Shown here: positions 8,886 to 17,020 of the stretch, piece after piece
How positions within the stretch are numbered: the stretch's first letter is position 1
Layout of the letters: each line of letters begins with the position of its first letter
NCBI RefSeq assembly: GCF_000498495.1
Contig: NZ_AVCS01000028.1
Location: 208,458 to 272,457 of the forward strand
Length of the DNA: 64,000 nt
DNA from: Flavobacterium enshiense DK69
GTDB taxonomy: Bacteria > Bacteroidota > Bacteroidia > Flavobacteriales > Flavobacteriaceae
Reading direction: 5' to 3'
The notes under the pieces: generated by a model
Database searches by the model: none
The model's input: only the letters and a program-made list of their open reading frames with translations
What the model was told of the DNA's origin: nothing
Translations under genes and position numbers: made by a program

Positions 8886-9725
8886 ATGAAAAAAATTAAA
8901 TCTGAATATGAACTTCTTCGGCAGAGAATTTACATCATAGTTTACGGTTCAAATACTGTTGCCGGTCGTCTTTTCGATATAGTTTTACTAGGCGTTATTC
9001 TTCTGAGTGTCTTATTGGTTATGCTGGAATCCGTGGAACATCTGGATCAAAAATACCATTCCACTATAATTGTATTGGAATGGATCATAACAGTTTGTTT
9101 CACTTTAGAATACGTGCTTCGGATTCTTTGCAACAAAAAACCATTTACTTTTATTTTCAGCTTCTACGGTATTGTCGATTTCATTTCGATTCTGCCGATG
9201 TATCTATCCTTTTTCATTCCGGGCTCCCGAATACTTTCCGTGATTAGGGCGTTGCGTTTGCTTCGTTTGTTTGGTATATTGAATTTAGTCCACATCACAG
9301 GTCAGGAATCACAGTTAAAACTAGCCATAAAAGCCAGCCGATCGAAAATCATCGTGTTTATTTACTTCGTCTTAATTGTTTCCATATTATTGGGTGCCAT
9401 AATGTATGTTGTTGAAGGAAAAGAAAGTGGTTTTACCAGTATCCCTACCAGCATTTATTGGTGCATCGTTACCCTGACAACCGTTGGATACGGAGATATT
9501 GCACCGGTTACTATACCTGGACAAATTATAGCTTCCTGTATTATGATCTTAGGTTACGGAATTATTGCCGTACCAACAGGAATCGTTACAGCCGAATTTA
9601 CAGCTGCGAAAAGAAATCAGAAATCGATCCAAATCGCCAAAAAATGCCCGTCCTGTTCTACAATAGTCACTGTTGAAGACGCGAAATATTGTTATCATTG
9701 CGGCGAAAAATTAGACAATGAATAA
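8886..9725 (+). CDS. Voltage-gated-type potassium/ion channel with C-terminal zinc ribbon
   Basis: A 279-residue six-helix ion-transport protein. An S4-like segment with spaced arginines (RILSVIRALRLLRLFGIL, 115-132) precedes the pore loop with the selectivity filter TTVGYGD (198-204). The cytoplasmic tail ends in a zinc-ribbon-like module (CPSC at 254-257, CYHCG at 269-273). The filter indicates K+ selectivity. Its last eight bases overlap the start of miaA, so the two are translationally coupled or at least co-transcribed. Confidence 0.88.
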   Translation: MKKIKSEYELLRQRIYIIVYGSNTVAGRLFDIVLLGVILLSVLLVMLESVEHLDQKYHSTIIVLEWIITVCFTLEYVLRILCNKKPFTFIFSFYGIVDFISILPMYLSFFIPGSRILSVIRALRLLRLFGILNLVHITGQESQLKLAIKASRSKIIVFIYFVLIVSILLGAIMYVVEGKESGFTSIPTSIYWCIVTLTTVGYGDIAPVTIPGQIIASCIMILGYGIIAVPTGIVTAEFTAAKRNQKSIQIAKKCPSCSTIVTVEDAKYCYHCGEKLDNE

Positions 9726-10653
9726 TTACCTTATTACCATTATTGGTCCGACAGCCATTGGAAAAACAGCTTTAAGCATTAAATTGGCACAGCATTTTGG
9801 CTGCGACATAATTTCTTGTGACAGCCGACAATTTTTCAAGGAAATGACTATTGGAACCGCTGTTCCTCATCCGGAAGAACTGGCAGCGGCGAAACATCAT
9901 TTCATTCAGAACAAATCTGTTTTTGAAGCGTATTCCGTCGGTGATTTTGAAACGGATGCCATAGCTAAACTGGAAGAACTTTTCAAGAAAAACAACGTTC
10001 AAATCATGGTAGGCGGATCAGGATTGTATGTTGATGCTGTACTGAAAGGTTTTGATGATTTTCCCGATATTGATGCTTCTGTGCGCGAGGAAATCAATGC
10101 CAAATATGATGCATTGGGAATTAATTATCTTCAGGATTCCTTAAAAGAGCTGGACACTGATTATTATAACAAGATACTTTCCGAGAATCCCCAAACCCTT
10201 CAAAATCCTCAACGAATGAAACGTTTTGTGGAAGTTTGTTTGGGCAGCGGCAAGCCCTATTCATCTTTTATCGGTCAGAAAAAAAACAACCGAAACTTCA
10301 CTCCGATTGTAATTGGTTTGGAAGCCGAAAGGGAAAAAATGTACGAACGTATTAACCTTCGTGTTGATTTAATGATGCAGGAAGGATTATTGGAAGAAGC
10401 AAAAGCTTTGTATCCAAACAAACATTTAAATGCGCTGCAAACTGTGGGTTACCGCGAATTGTTTGATTATTTCGACGGAAGAGCAACCTTGGATTTTGCC
10501 ATTGAAGAAATCAAGAAAAATACACGCCGATTTGCCAAACGCCAGATTACCTGGTTTAAACGTTCGGAAAATGCAATGTGGTTTGATTATCAAACTGATG
10601 TTTCGGAAATCATTAACTTTGTTGAGGAAAAAGGGACAAGATATAAGGCATAA
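9718..10653 (+). CDS. miaA: tRNA dimethylallyltransferase
   Basis: A 311-residue MiaA that adds a dimethylallyl group to N6 of adenosine 37 in tRNAs reading U-starting codons. The P-loop GPTAIGKTAL is at residues 10-19, followed by ISCDSRQFFKEMTIGTA, MVGGSGLYVDAVL and QTVGYRELF, all typical. Its start overlaps the channel gene by 8 bp. Length is normal. Confidence 0.96.
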   Translation: MNNYLITIIGPTAIGKTALSIKLAQHFGCDIISCDSRQFFKEMTIGTAVPHPEELAAAKHHFIQNKSVFEAYSVGDFETDAIAKLEELFKKNNVQIMVGGSGLYVDAVLKGFDDFPDIDASVREEINAKYDALGINYLQDSLKELDTDYYNKILSENPQTLQNPQRMKRFVEVCLGSGKPYSSFIGQKKNNRNFTPIVIGLEAEREKMYERINLRVDLMMQEGLLEEAKALYPNKHLNALQTVGYRELFDYFDGRATLDFAIEEIKKNTRRFAKRQITWFKRSENAMWFDYQTDVSEIINFVEEKGTRYKA

Positions 10654-10675
10654 GGACTAAATATAAATTTCTTTT

Positions 10676-10703
10676 CACTTTTCACTTTTCACTTTTCACT
10701 CAC
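10676..10703 (+). repeat. Short TTTTCAC heptamer repeat
   Basis: About four tandem TTTTCAC heptamers lie in the gap between miaA and the thioesterase, followed by an ACTAATA-type repeat. It is a non-coding simple repeat; no function is apparent. Confidence 0.7.
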
Positions 10704-10729
10704 AACTAATAACTAATAACTCCAAAAAA

Positions 10730-11464
10730 ATGCCAGTATCACCAAATTTCACTTCTGTATATACACACGAATGGGACATTAATTTTACCCTTTGCGCGTC
10801 AAATGCTTATTTGAAATATGTTGATTTGTGCAATTTGCTTCAATTGACCGCTGCGGAACATTCCATTTTAGGAGGGCTGAGTTTTAACGACATGCAACAA
10901 CACCATCAGGCTTGGGTATTGAGCAGGATTCGTATTGAAATTGAAGCTTTACCGAAGTGGCAGGATAATGTGAGCATTAAAACGTGGATTGAAAACCTGG
11001 AAGGTTCCCGTTCGATTCGTAATATAGAAATGTACCTTAACGGAAAGAAAATAGCCGGAGCCACTACGTATTGGGCAGTTTTCAATACCCAACACCGAAA
11101 AGCGGAACCTTTGGCCTTACCGCACGAACACTTTGAAAAATACCCGGATCACAAAGCAACCAGCCAAAGTTTTTCACGAATAAATGTTTTACAGGATACA
11201 GAGAAAATTACGGAACGAACTGTAGTTTTATCGGACTTGGACATTGTAAACCATGTGAACAACACTAAGTACTTGGAATGGTGCCTGGATACGATGAATC
11301 CGAAAACGATTCTTAAGCAGGAAATCAAAAGTCTGGAAATGAACTTCCTGAGAGAATTAAACCTTAAAGACCACGTTGAAATTCACGCGGATGGAAGCCG
11401 AAATTTTTTCACGGTTACCAAAGATGACAAAGTTTGCTTTGCACTGGTTTTGGAAAAGAAATAA
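10730..11464 (+). CDS. Acyl-ACP thioesterase family protein
   Basis: A 244-residue double-hotdog protein related to plant and bacterial acyl-acyl carrier protein thioesterases. Landmarks are the N-terminal THEWDINFTLCASNAYLKYVD half, the WVLSRIRIEIEALPKW segment, and the second half with LSDLDIVNHVNNTKYLEWCL, where the D-x-N-x-H-x-N-N pattern is the usual catalytic region. It should release fatty acids from acyl carrier protein. A candidate structured RNA element lies downstream. Confidence 0.87.
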   Translation: MPVSPNFTSVYTHEWDINFTLCASNAYLKYVDLCNLLQLTAAEHSILGGLSFNDMQQHHQAWVLSRIRIEIEALPKWQDNVSIKTWIENLEGSRSIRNIEMYLNGKKIAGATTYWAVFNTQHRKAEPLALPHEHFEKYPDHKATSQSFSRINVLQDTEKITERTVVLSDLDIVNHVNNTKYLEWCLDTMNPKTILKQEIKSLEMNFLRELNLKDHVEIHADGSRNFFTVTKDDKVCFALVLEKK

Positions 11465-11493
11465 AGTTGTAATCAGTACTACTTCTGTTGATT

Positions 11494-11643
11494 GCCCCTA
11501 ACCCGGATTAAAGCGAAAAGTACTTTGAGCAAAAAAAATTAGAAGTTCCTGAATAAAAAAAGCGACCAAAGGGAGCTCTTTATTGTGCTTTGGAACTACT
11601 TTTTTTTTAATCAAAATCTTGAAGCGGAAAGCCGGAACAGTTC
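11494..11643 (+). ncRNA. Candidate Flavobacteria-type structured RNA (Flavo-1-like)
   Basis: The left boundary reads CCCCTAACCCGGATTAAAGCG and the right boundary TCTTGAAGCGGAAAGCCGG. The same paired boundary modules (CCC..GAT..AAGC, and later AAGCGGA-AGC-GGA) recur at 43683-43752 around a different middle. Conserved ends with a variable middle hairpin suggest a structured RNA or transcript end. From memory this resembles the Rfam motif Flavo-1, but I could not run a covariance search. Direction is assigned from the preceding plus-strand gene. Confidence 0.4.
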
Positions 11644-11648
11644 CAAAT

Positions 11649-11680
11649 AAAAAAAGCCCTGATTTCTCAGAGCTTCTTTC
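11649..11680 (-). terminator. Terminator of the rprX-rprY operon
   Basis: On the minus strand AGCTCTGA-GAAA-TCAGGGCT is followed by a run of seven T. It lies about 25 bp past the rprY stop, as a rho-independent terminator should. Confidence 0.85.
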
Positions 11681-11703
11681 CAATAATATAATTAATCTAT
11701 GAA

Positions 11704-12420
11704 TTATTCGGCTGCTTTTCCTTTGACTACCAAACGGAAACCTTCACCGTGAATATTTAAGATTTCGACTTCATCGTCCTGTTTCAGGTATTTACGCAAT
11801 TTGGCAATATAAACATCCATGCTTCTGGAAGTGAAGTAGTTATCATCTCTCCAGATTTTTGTTAACGCTAATTCACGCGGCATTAAATCGTTTTCATGCA
11901 ATGCCAACATTTTCAGTAATTCATTTTCCTTAGGCGACAATTTGATTGGTTCGTCACCCGGGAAAGTTAAGAAACGTAGTTTTGAATTCAGGTGGAATTT
12001 ACCTATTTCGAATTCAAAACGTGTATTGTCAGTTTTGGTTTCAGAAGCTTTACGCATGATAATTGCTTTGATTTTCATCAATAATACTTCCGAATCAAAT
12101 GGTTTGTTCAAATAGTCATCGGCTCCAACTTTATACCCTTTCAATACATCCTCTTTCATCGATTTGGCCGTAAGGAAAATAATAGGCACTTCTTTGTTTT
12201 TCTCACGTATCTCACGAGCTAAAGTATAACCATCCTTATAAGGCATCATCACGTCAAGAATACACAAATCATAGTTGTCTTTCTTGAACTTTTCGAAACC
12301 TTCCATTCCGTTTTTGGCCAGAGTAACATCGAAATCATTTATTATCAAATAATCTTTCAATACTGCTCCGAAATTTGGATCATCTTCTACTAAGAGAATT
12401 TTTTTGTTAGTTGTATCCAT
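11704..12420 (-). CDS. rprY: OmpR-family response regulator RprY
   Basis: A 238-residue response regulator. The receiver domain has the acidic pair in LLVEDDPNF (D13, D14), the phospho-acceptor D56 in LCILDVMMP and K in FLTAKS. An OmpR-type winged helix occupies about residues 140-235 (ELALTKIWRDDNYFTSRSMDVYIAKLRKYL). It begins 6 bp after the sensor kinase stop and is its cognate regulator. The pair matches the Bacteroidota RprX/RprY system, linked elsewhere to redox and stress responses. Confidence 0.88.
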   Translation of the reverse strand: MDTTNKKILLVEDDPNFGAVLKDYLIINDFDVTLAKNGMEGFEKFKKDNYDLCILDVMMPYKDGYTLAREIREKNKEVPIIFLTAKSMKEDVLKGYKVGADDYLNKPFDSEVLLMKIKAIIMRKASETKTDNTRFEFEIGKFHLNSKLRFLTFPGDEPIKLSPKENELLKMLALHENDLMPRELALTKIWRDDNYFTSRSMDVYIAKLRKYLKQDDEVEILNIHGEGFRLVVKGKAAE

Positions 12421-12426
12421 ATTTTT

Positions 12427-14010
12427 TTAATTAATTAAAGGCATTTTAATCGTAAAGGTACTTCCCTTCCCTTTCTCACTTTCCACAAAAATCTGACCAT
12501 TATGGTCATCCACAATTCTTTTTACATAAGCCAATCCTAAACCGTGTCCTTTAACATTGTGTAAATCACCGGTATGCTCCCTGTAAAATTTTTCAAATAT
12601 TCTTTTTATAGCCACTTTACTCATTCCTGCCCCATGATCTTTAACTGATATGAGGACAAAATCTTTCACATTTTCCGTTGAAACCTCAATTAAAGGGGCT
12701 TCGGGAGAATATTTTATGGCATTGTCCAGAATGTTAACCATTACGTTGGTAAAGTGAACATCATTCAGCAAAATTGTGGTCCGTTTTGCCTGAAGATTAC
12801 TCTTAATCACACCGCCGCGATCTTCTACGATCAGGTTAACGTGCTCGATGGCTTCTTCAATAATTTCATGAACATTCGTTGGTTCTTTGCTTATTTCCAA
12901 TTCCCGGCGCTCCAACTTGGAAATTCGGAGAACGTTTTCCACTTGGGCATGCATTCGTTTGTTTTCGTCACGAATCATCTGCAGATAGCGTTCTACTTTT
13001 TCCCGGTCTTCCATGATTTTTGGGTTTTTAATCGCATCTAAAGCAAGATTGATAGTTGCAATAGGCGTTTTAAACTCATGGGTCATATTGTTGATGAAAT
13101 CGGTTTTAATTTCCGAAATCTGCTTTTGTCTTATCAGCTGGTTTAAAGCACTGAAATAGGCTACAATAATTACTAGGGTAAAAATCAGCGAAAGCGACGT
13201 GATTCCAATCAATGATCTAAACAGGAATTTCCCTTTCTGCGGAAAACTCACCAGCAACTGGTATTTGTTTTCATTGTCATTATCGGTAAACACAGGAATT
13301 CCGTAGGTTGATTTCTTATCGTAATTAAAATCCTCCGACTTGATTTTCGTCGCCAGACCATCGCTGTAAATACCAAATTCAAAAGGTGTTTTTACACCAT
13401 ATTGTCTCAATTCGCTTTCAAGCATGGCATGAAGTCGCTCATTTGAAATCCTGTCTTGTAAAGGTTTTAAGGCTACTATATCCTTAAAATAGATTTCAAA
13501 TTGAGCTTTATCCAAAATATCCAGCGATCCGGATTTTTCAACCGTAATATCAGGTGTATTGGACTTTTGTATCGCAGAGTTATCAATAAGATTCCCATTA
13601 TAGATTTCTGTTTTTCGTTTGGCTACAAAACTCTTTAACGGAACGGAATCGGAATTTTTATCAAAGAACGAACGATTTAAACTATAATCTTCTGAAATGA
13701 TTGTATTGGAATAAATGATCTGCTCATTTGTCTTCGGATCACGCTCCACAAAGAAATATTCTTTTAAATCACTTTGTTTTGGCGCTTTCCCAATACTGTC
13801 TTTCAGCTTAATGTATTTTCTGTTAAACTCAAATGCCTCTTGCTGCTGCAGTTTGTTGGCAACATTTCCTATAACTTGCAGAACATGAAACTTGAATTGT
13901 TCTTCGTTATTTTTATAGGAACTTTCAATCCAATACAACTGAACGAGAATTATCCCTAAAAGAGACATACTCATTAACACAACAAGTAATCGGAAACGCG
14001 TTTTATTCAT
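12427..14010 (-). CDS. rprX: Sensor histidine kinase RprX
   Basis: A 527-residue membrane sensor kinase. Transmembrane helices are at about 8-26 and 264-287 and enclose a periplasmic sensing region of about 235 residues. The H-box NNMTHEFKTPIATI places the phosphorylated histidine at 311. The catalytic domain has the N-box NILDNAIKYSPEA and G-boxes VKDHGAGM and GHGLGLAYVKR. It phosphorylates RprY, encoded directly downstream. The stimulus is not evident. Confidence 0.9.
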   Translation of the reverse strand: MNKTRFRLLVVLMSMSLLGIILVQLYWIESSYKNNEEQFKFHVLQVIGNVANKLQQQEAFEFNRKYIKLKDSIGKAPKQSDLKEYFFVERDPKTNEQIIYSNTIISEDYSLNRSFFDKNSDSVPLKSFVAKRKTEIYNGNLIDNSAIQKSNTPDITVEKSGSLDILDKAQFEIYFKDIVALKPLQDRISNERLHAMLESELRQYGVKTPFEFGIYSDGLATKIKSEDFNYDKKSTYGIPVFTDNDNENKYQLLVSFPQKGKFLFRSLIGITSLSLIFTLVIIVAYFSALNQLIRQKQISEIKTDFINNMTHEFKTPIATINLALDAIKNPKIMEDREKVERYLQMIRDENKRMHAQVENVLRISKLERRELEISKEPTNVHEIIEEAIEHVNLIVEDRGGVIKSNLQAKRTTILLNDVHFTNVMVNILDNAIKYSPEAPLIEVSTENVKDFVLISVKDHGAGMSKVAIKRIFEKFYREHTGDLHNVKGHGLGLAYVKRIVDDHNGQIFVESEKGKGSTFTIKMPLIN

Positions 14011-14081
14011 CCAAACAAAATTAACATTTTAACATTTAGACCTTAAAAACATTAACCAAACATTAACATCTGCTAAAGTTT

Positions 14082-14666
14082 TTACATTTTATTCAATTCT
14101 TTAAGAATTTCACTAACATTTTTTTTAACTTCAGCCAGATCGCTATTTTTCACAATATAATCCGACAAGGGAATTTTTTTTTCATCAGGCCATTGATGCG
14201 ACATTCGCTCTAAAACCTGTTCCTCCGTCACCTTATCACGATTCATTACCCTTTGGATTCTTAATTCCTTAGGTGCTGTAACCAAAATAATTTTGTCACA
14301 ATCTTTATAACTGCCGCTTTCAAAAAGGATGGCTGCTTCTTTAATAACAAAAGTGTGATTCTCGTGTGCTTTCACCCAGTTTAAAAAGTGATTCCTGACT
14401 TCCGGATGAACAATACTGTTTAATTTCTTTAACTGTTCCGGAGCAGAAAAAACGATATCAGCGATTTTCTTTTTATTTAACCGATTGCCATCACTGATAT
14501 TCTCTACAAAGACCGATTGTATTTTTTTTATCATTTCGGGAGTGTCCATCAGTTTTTTAGCCTCATCATCAGCTATATACACCGGGACACCGACTTCTTC
14601 AAAATAACCGGCAACGGTTGATTTTCCGCTCCCAATTCCACCTGTAAGTCCGATTATCTTTGTCAT
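14082..14666 (-). CDS. coaE: Dephospho-CoA kinase
   Basis: A 194-residue CoaE, which catalyses the last step of coenzyme A synthesis (phosphorylation of the 3'-hydroxyl of dephospho-CoA). The P-loop GLTGGIGSGKSTV lies at residues 6-18; ADDEAKKLM, VIKEAAILFESG and VTAPKELRIQRVMNRD are further family motifs. It starts 1 bp after the stop of the upstream glycosyltransferase gene, so they form one operon. Confidence 0.95.
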   Translation of the reverse strand: MTKIIGLTGGIGSGKSTVAGYFEEVGVPVYIADDEAKKLMDTPEMIKKIQSVFVENISDGNRLNKKKIADIVFSAPEQLKKLNSIVHPEVRNHFLNWVKAHENHTFVIKEAAILFESGSYKDCDKIILVTAPKELRIQRVMNRDKVTEEQVLERMSHQWPDEKKIPLSDYIVKNSDLAEVKKNVSEILKELNKM

Positions 14667-14667
14667 A

Positions 14668-15666
14668 TTACTTTTTAAAAAACAACTCCGGGAAAGCTTT
14701 CTCAGGCTGCTGCTTTTTTATTTTGATTTTGATGAAAGACTGCAAAAAACCGACTCCATATCCAACAAATTGGAAAGCTGCTGCAAAAACAGATAAAAAT
14801 CCAATCCACGGATTCATATTTTCAGTTGCCCCAATCCAGAATAAGAGTATAAAATAGGCTGCATATACTTTAATCGGAAGAGAAAAACCGAAGATTAACA
14901 AAATCACAGAAACCACGAATCCTAATAAAAAAAGTGTCGGAAACCAAAATGTTATCTTACTGTGTTTTGGATACCATGAATCTAATATTGGTCTTGCTTT
15001 TCCAAATTTGTTCACTTGTTTGTAGAATTTACCGAAATCGATCCTGCGTTTATGATATACATAGGAATCTTTAAAAAGTCTGGTTTTGAAACCTAATTTC
15101 CATAGACGGATCGACAAGTCCGGATCTTCGCCAGGATGGATGTTCCCGAAACCTCCGGAAGCTTCAAAAGCCTTCTTCGACAATCCCATATTAAAACTCC
15201 TTGGCTGGAATTTACCTATCTTTTCAGATCCTCCCCGAACACCTCCGGTTGTCAAAAAAGATGTCATCGTAAAATTTATTGCTTTTTGAACGGATGAAAA
15301 AGAATCCAATGCATTATCAGGACCTCCAAAGCAATCCACGAATTCCTTTTTTAGATTTTCATCGACCGATGCCAAGTAATTTTCAGGTAAAATACAATCG
15401 GAATCCAGTATGAGAAAATAACTTCCCATAGCATGTTTCATACCGAAATTTCTTGAATCACCAGGCCCTGAATTAGGTTTATTAAAATAGGAAATAAAAA
15501 TTTTTCCCTCATATTTTTTCACTACATCGTAGCAAGGGATTGATGAGCCATCTTCAATGATAACAACCTCAAAATCTTCATGATAATTCTGCTCTGCTAA
15601 GCTTTTCAGCAGTTCCTCAACTTCATCAGGACGGTTATAAACCGGAATAATAAACGAAAAATACAT
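14668..15666 (-). CDS. Family 2 glycosyltransferase with C-terminal membrane helices
   Basis: A 332-residue GT-A fold glycosyltransferase. The N terminus YFSFIIPVYNRPDEVEELL, the acidic patch FLILDSDCILP and the GGEDPD-like segment HPGEDPDLSIRLWKLGF are characteristic. Two or three hydrophobic helices near the C terminus (about residues 240-310) anchor it to the inner membrane. It probably adds sugars to surface polysaccharide or glycolipid. It is upstream of coaE in the same transcript. Confidence 0.87.
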   Translation of the reverse strand: MYFSFIIPVYNRPDEVEELLKSLAEQNYHEDFEVVIIEDGSSIPCYDVVKKYEGKIFISYFNKPNSGPGDSRNFGMKHAMGSYFLILDSDCILPENYLASVDENLKKEFVDCFGGPDNALDSFSSVQKAINFTMTSFLTTGGVRGGSEKIGKFQPRSFNMGLSKKAFEASGGFGNIHPGEDPDLSIRLWKLGFKTRLFKDSYVYHKRRIDFGKFYKQVNKFGKARPILDSWYPKHSKITFWFPTLFLLGFVVSVILLIFGFSLPIKVYAAYFILLFWIGATENMNPWIGFLSVFAAAFQFVGYGVGFLQSFIKIKIKKQQPEKAFPELFFKK

Positions 15667-15705
15667 TACTGCAACTAAATTTTAACAAAGATACTGCTAT
15701 AAAAA

Positions 15706-15737
15706 CAAAAAGCCGCTTCAGAAAGCGGCTTTTTAAA
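15706..15737. terminator. Hairpin terminator between T9SS gene and glycosyltransferase
   Basis: AAAAAGCCGCTTcagaAAGCGGCTTTTT is a perfect stem with A and T tracts on both sides. It lies just downstream of the T9SS protein gene at 15755-16804 (minus strand) and upstream of the glycosyltransferase. Confidence 0.88.
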
Positions 15738-15754
15738 CTATTTAATCGATTTTG

Positions 15755-16804
15755 TTATTGCTTTACAACTTTAATCGTTTTAGTCAAACCTTCAGCAGTA
15801 ACCTTAACAATATAGTTTCCTGCATTTAAATTTGACATATCAATTTGCCCTTGTGCAATATTTAATGTCTTAGTTAAAACTTTCTGGCCTAACATATTAT
15901 AAACTTCTACAGAAGAAATTTCGCTTGAATAAGATACATTCAATACATTTCTAACAGGATTTGGATAGGCTTTGAATGAAGTCGCATCAAATTGAGCAGT
16001 TCCAAGCAGTGTGGCCGTTCCAGACAAACTAACTGTTAAAGGCCCTTCCAAGCCATCTTCCAATTCATCCCATTGTCCGATATTCACCCAATATTGACCC
16101 GGGGCCAAAGCTGTTAATTCTAGTGTTTCGTCTATACCTGAATAACCATCATCCTTAGAACCTACACAAGTAAAGGTTCCACAACTTCCCGAATATACAG
16201 CTAGTTCAGGATCCCAACCGGTCACCCCTGTCAATGAAATTGCTACATCACCTGCTGTTGCAACTGTAAAAGTGTACCATACACCATCATTCATACCATC
16301 TTCACAATTTAAAACAAAACCGGTATTATTAGTTGCCCCTAATGCATTCTGAGAATTTGAATATGGAAATGACGCGATTGAAATTGCATTCGCACAATTA
16401 TCATTCACAGGTGGAGCACAAGATGGCGATACACATTGAATTGACAGTACATGACATTCTTCATCCACTCCACAGGCTGCATCAGTATGAATATGTAATC
16501 GAACTGTACTAACTGTAATATTATTTACTGTAAGTGGTGAAACTCCGCTGGCAATAACAGTATTTGACTGATCTGTCACCGTTAGATAACCACCTGATGC
16601 ACCTGAAGATGCAAATTCATAATTATTTCCTACTATGATTCCTGAGATTGTTGCATATTCACCAGCATAATTGCATTCATCAATTTCCTGGACGCTTCCG
16701 TTATTCAATGAATTTACAGCAGATTCTGGCCATTCTTCAGTACTCAAGCACTGACCAAATGAGGCTGTTGAGATCAACAACAATAAAAAAGTAATTTTTT
16801 TCAT
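15755..16804 (-). CDS. Secreted T9SS substrate, short form (349 aa)
   Basis: A 349-residue secreted protein. A signal peptide (MKKITFLLLLISTASFGQ) leads into a cysteine-rich region, then a beta-sandwich with NDGVWYTFTV and LTGVTGWDPELAVYSGSCG that resembles bacterial pre-peptidase C-terminal domains. The last about 75 residues (FKAYPNPVRNVLNVSYSSEI to TKTIKVVKQ) are a type A T9SS sorting domain, removed during export and surface attachment. Both the beta-sandwich and the sorting domain are nearly repeated in the 1171-residue neighbour at 19468, indicating duplication. Confidence 0.9.
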   Translation of the reverse strand: MKKITFLLLLISTASFGQCLSTEEWPESAVNSLNNGSVQEIDECNYAGEYATISGIIVGNNYEFASSGASGGYLTVTDQSNTVIASGVSPLTVNNITVSTVRLHIHTDAACGVDEECHVLSIQCVSPSCAPPVNDNCANAISIASFPYSNSQNALGATNNTGFVLNCEDGMNDGVWYTFTVATAGDVAISLTGVTGWDPELAVYSGSCGTFTCVGSKDDGYSGIDETLELTALAPGQYWVNIGQWDELEDGLEGPLTVSLSGTATLLGTAQFDATSFKAYPNPVRNVLNVSYSSEISSVEVYNMLGQKVLTKTLNIAQGQIDMSNLNAGNYIVKVTAEGLTKTIKVVKQ

Positions 16805-16965
16805 ACATTTAATTATTTAGATTTTGCTCAAAAATACTAATTAATATCACAAAACAAACAATCTGTGTATTTTTTATAACAAAAAAATAATACTATTTCT
16901 TACATATTTAAATCACAATTTAATCATAACGTATATTTACATAGAATTCTAAAAGTAATTCCCCT

Positions 16966-17000
16966 ACAAAAAAAGGCTGTCTTTTTCAGACAGCCTTTTT
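16966..17000. terminator. Hairpin terminator between two T9SS genes
   Basis: AAAAAAAGGCTGTCTtttt followed by AGACAGCCTTTTTTAA forms a strong stem-loop. On the minus strand it lies about 20 bp past the stop of the 730-residue T9SS gene. Confidence 0.88.
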
Positions 17001-17020
17001 TAATTTATAGGACTAATAAA

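Noticed and set aside
11498..11683. Minus-strand frame of 61 residues between the thioesterase and rprY
   Set aside because: Lies over the candidate RNA and terminator; composition is not protein-like.
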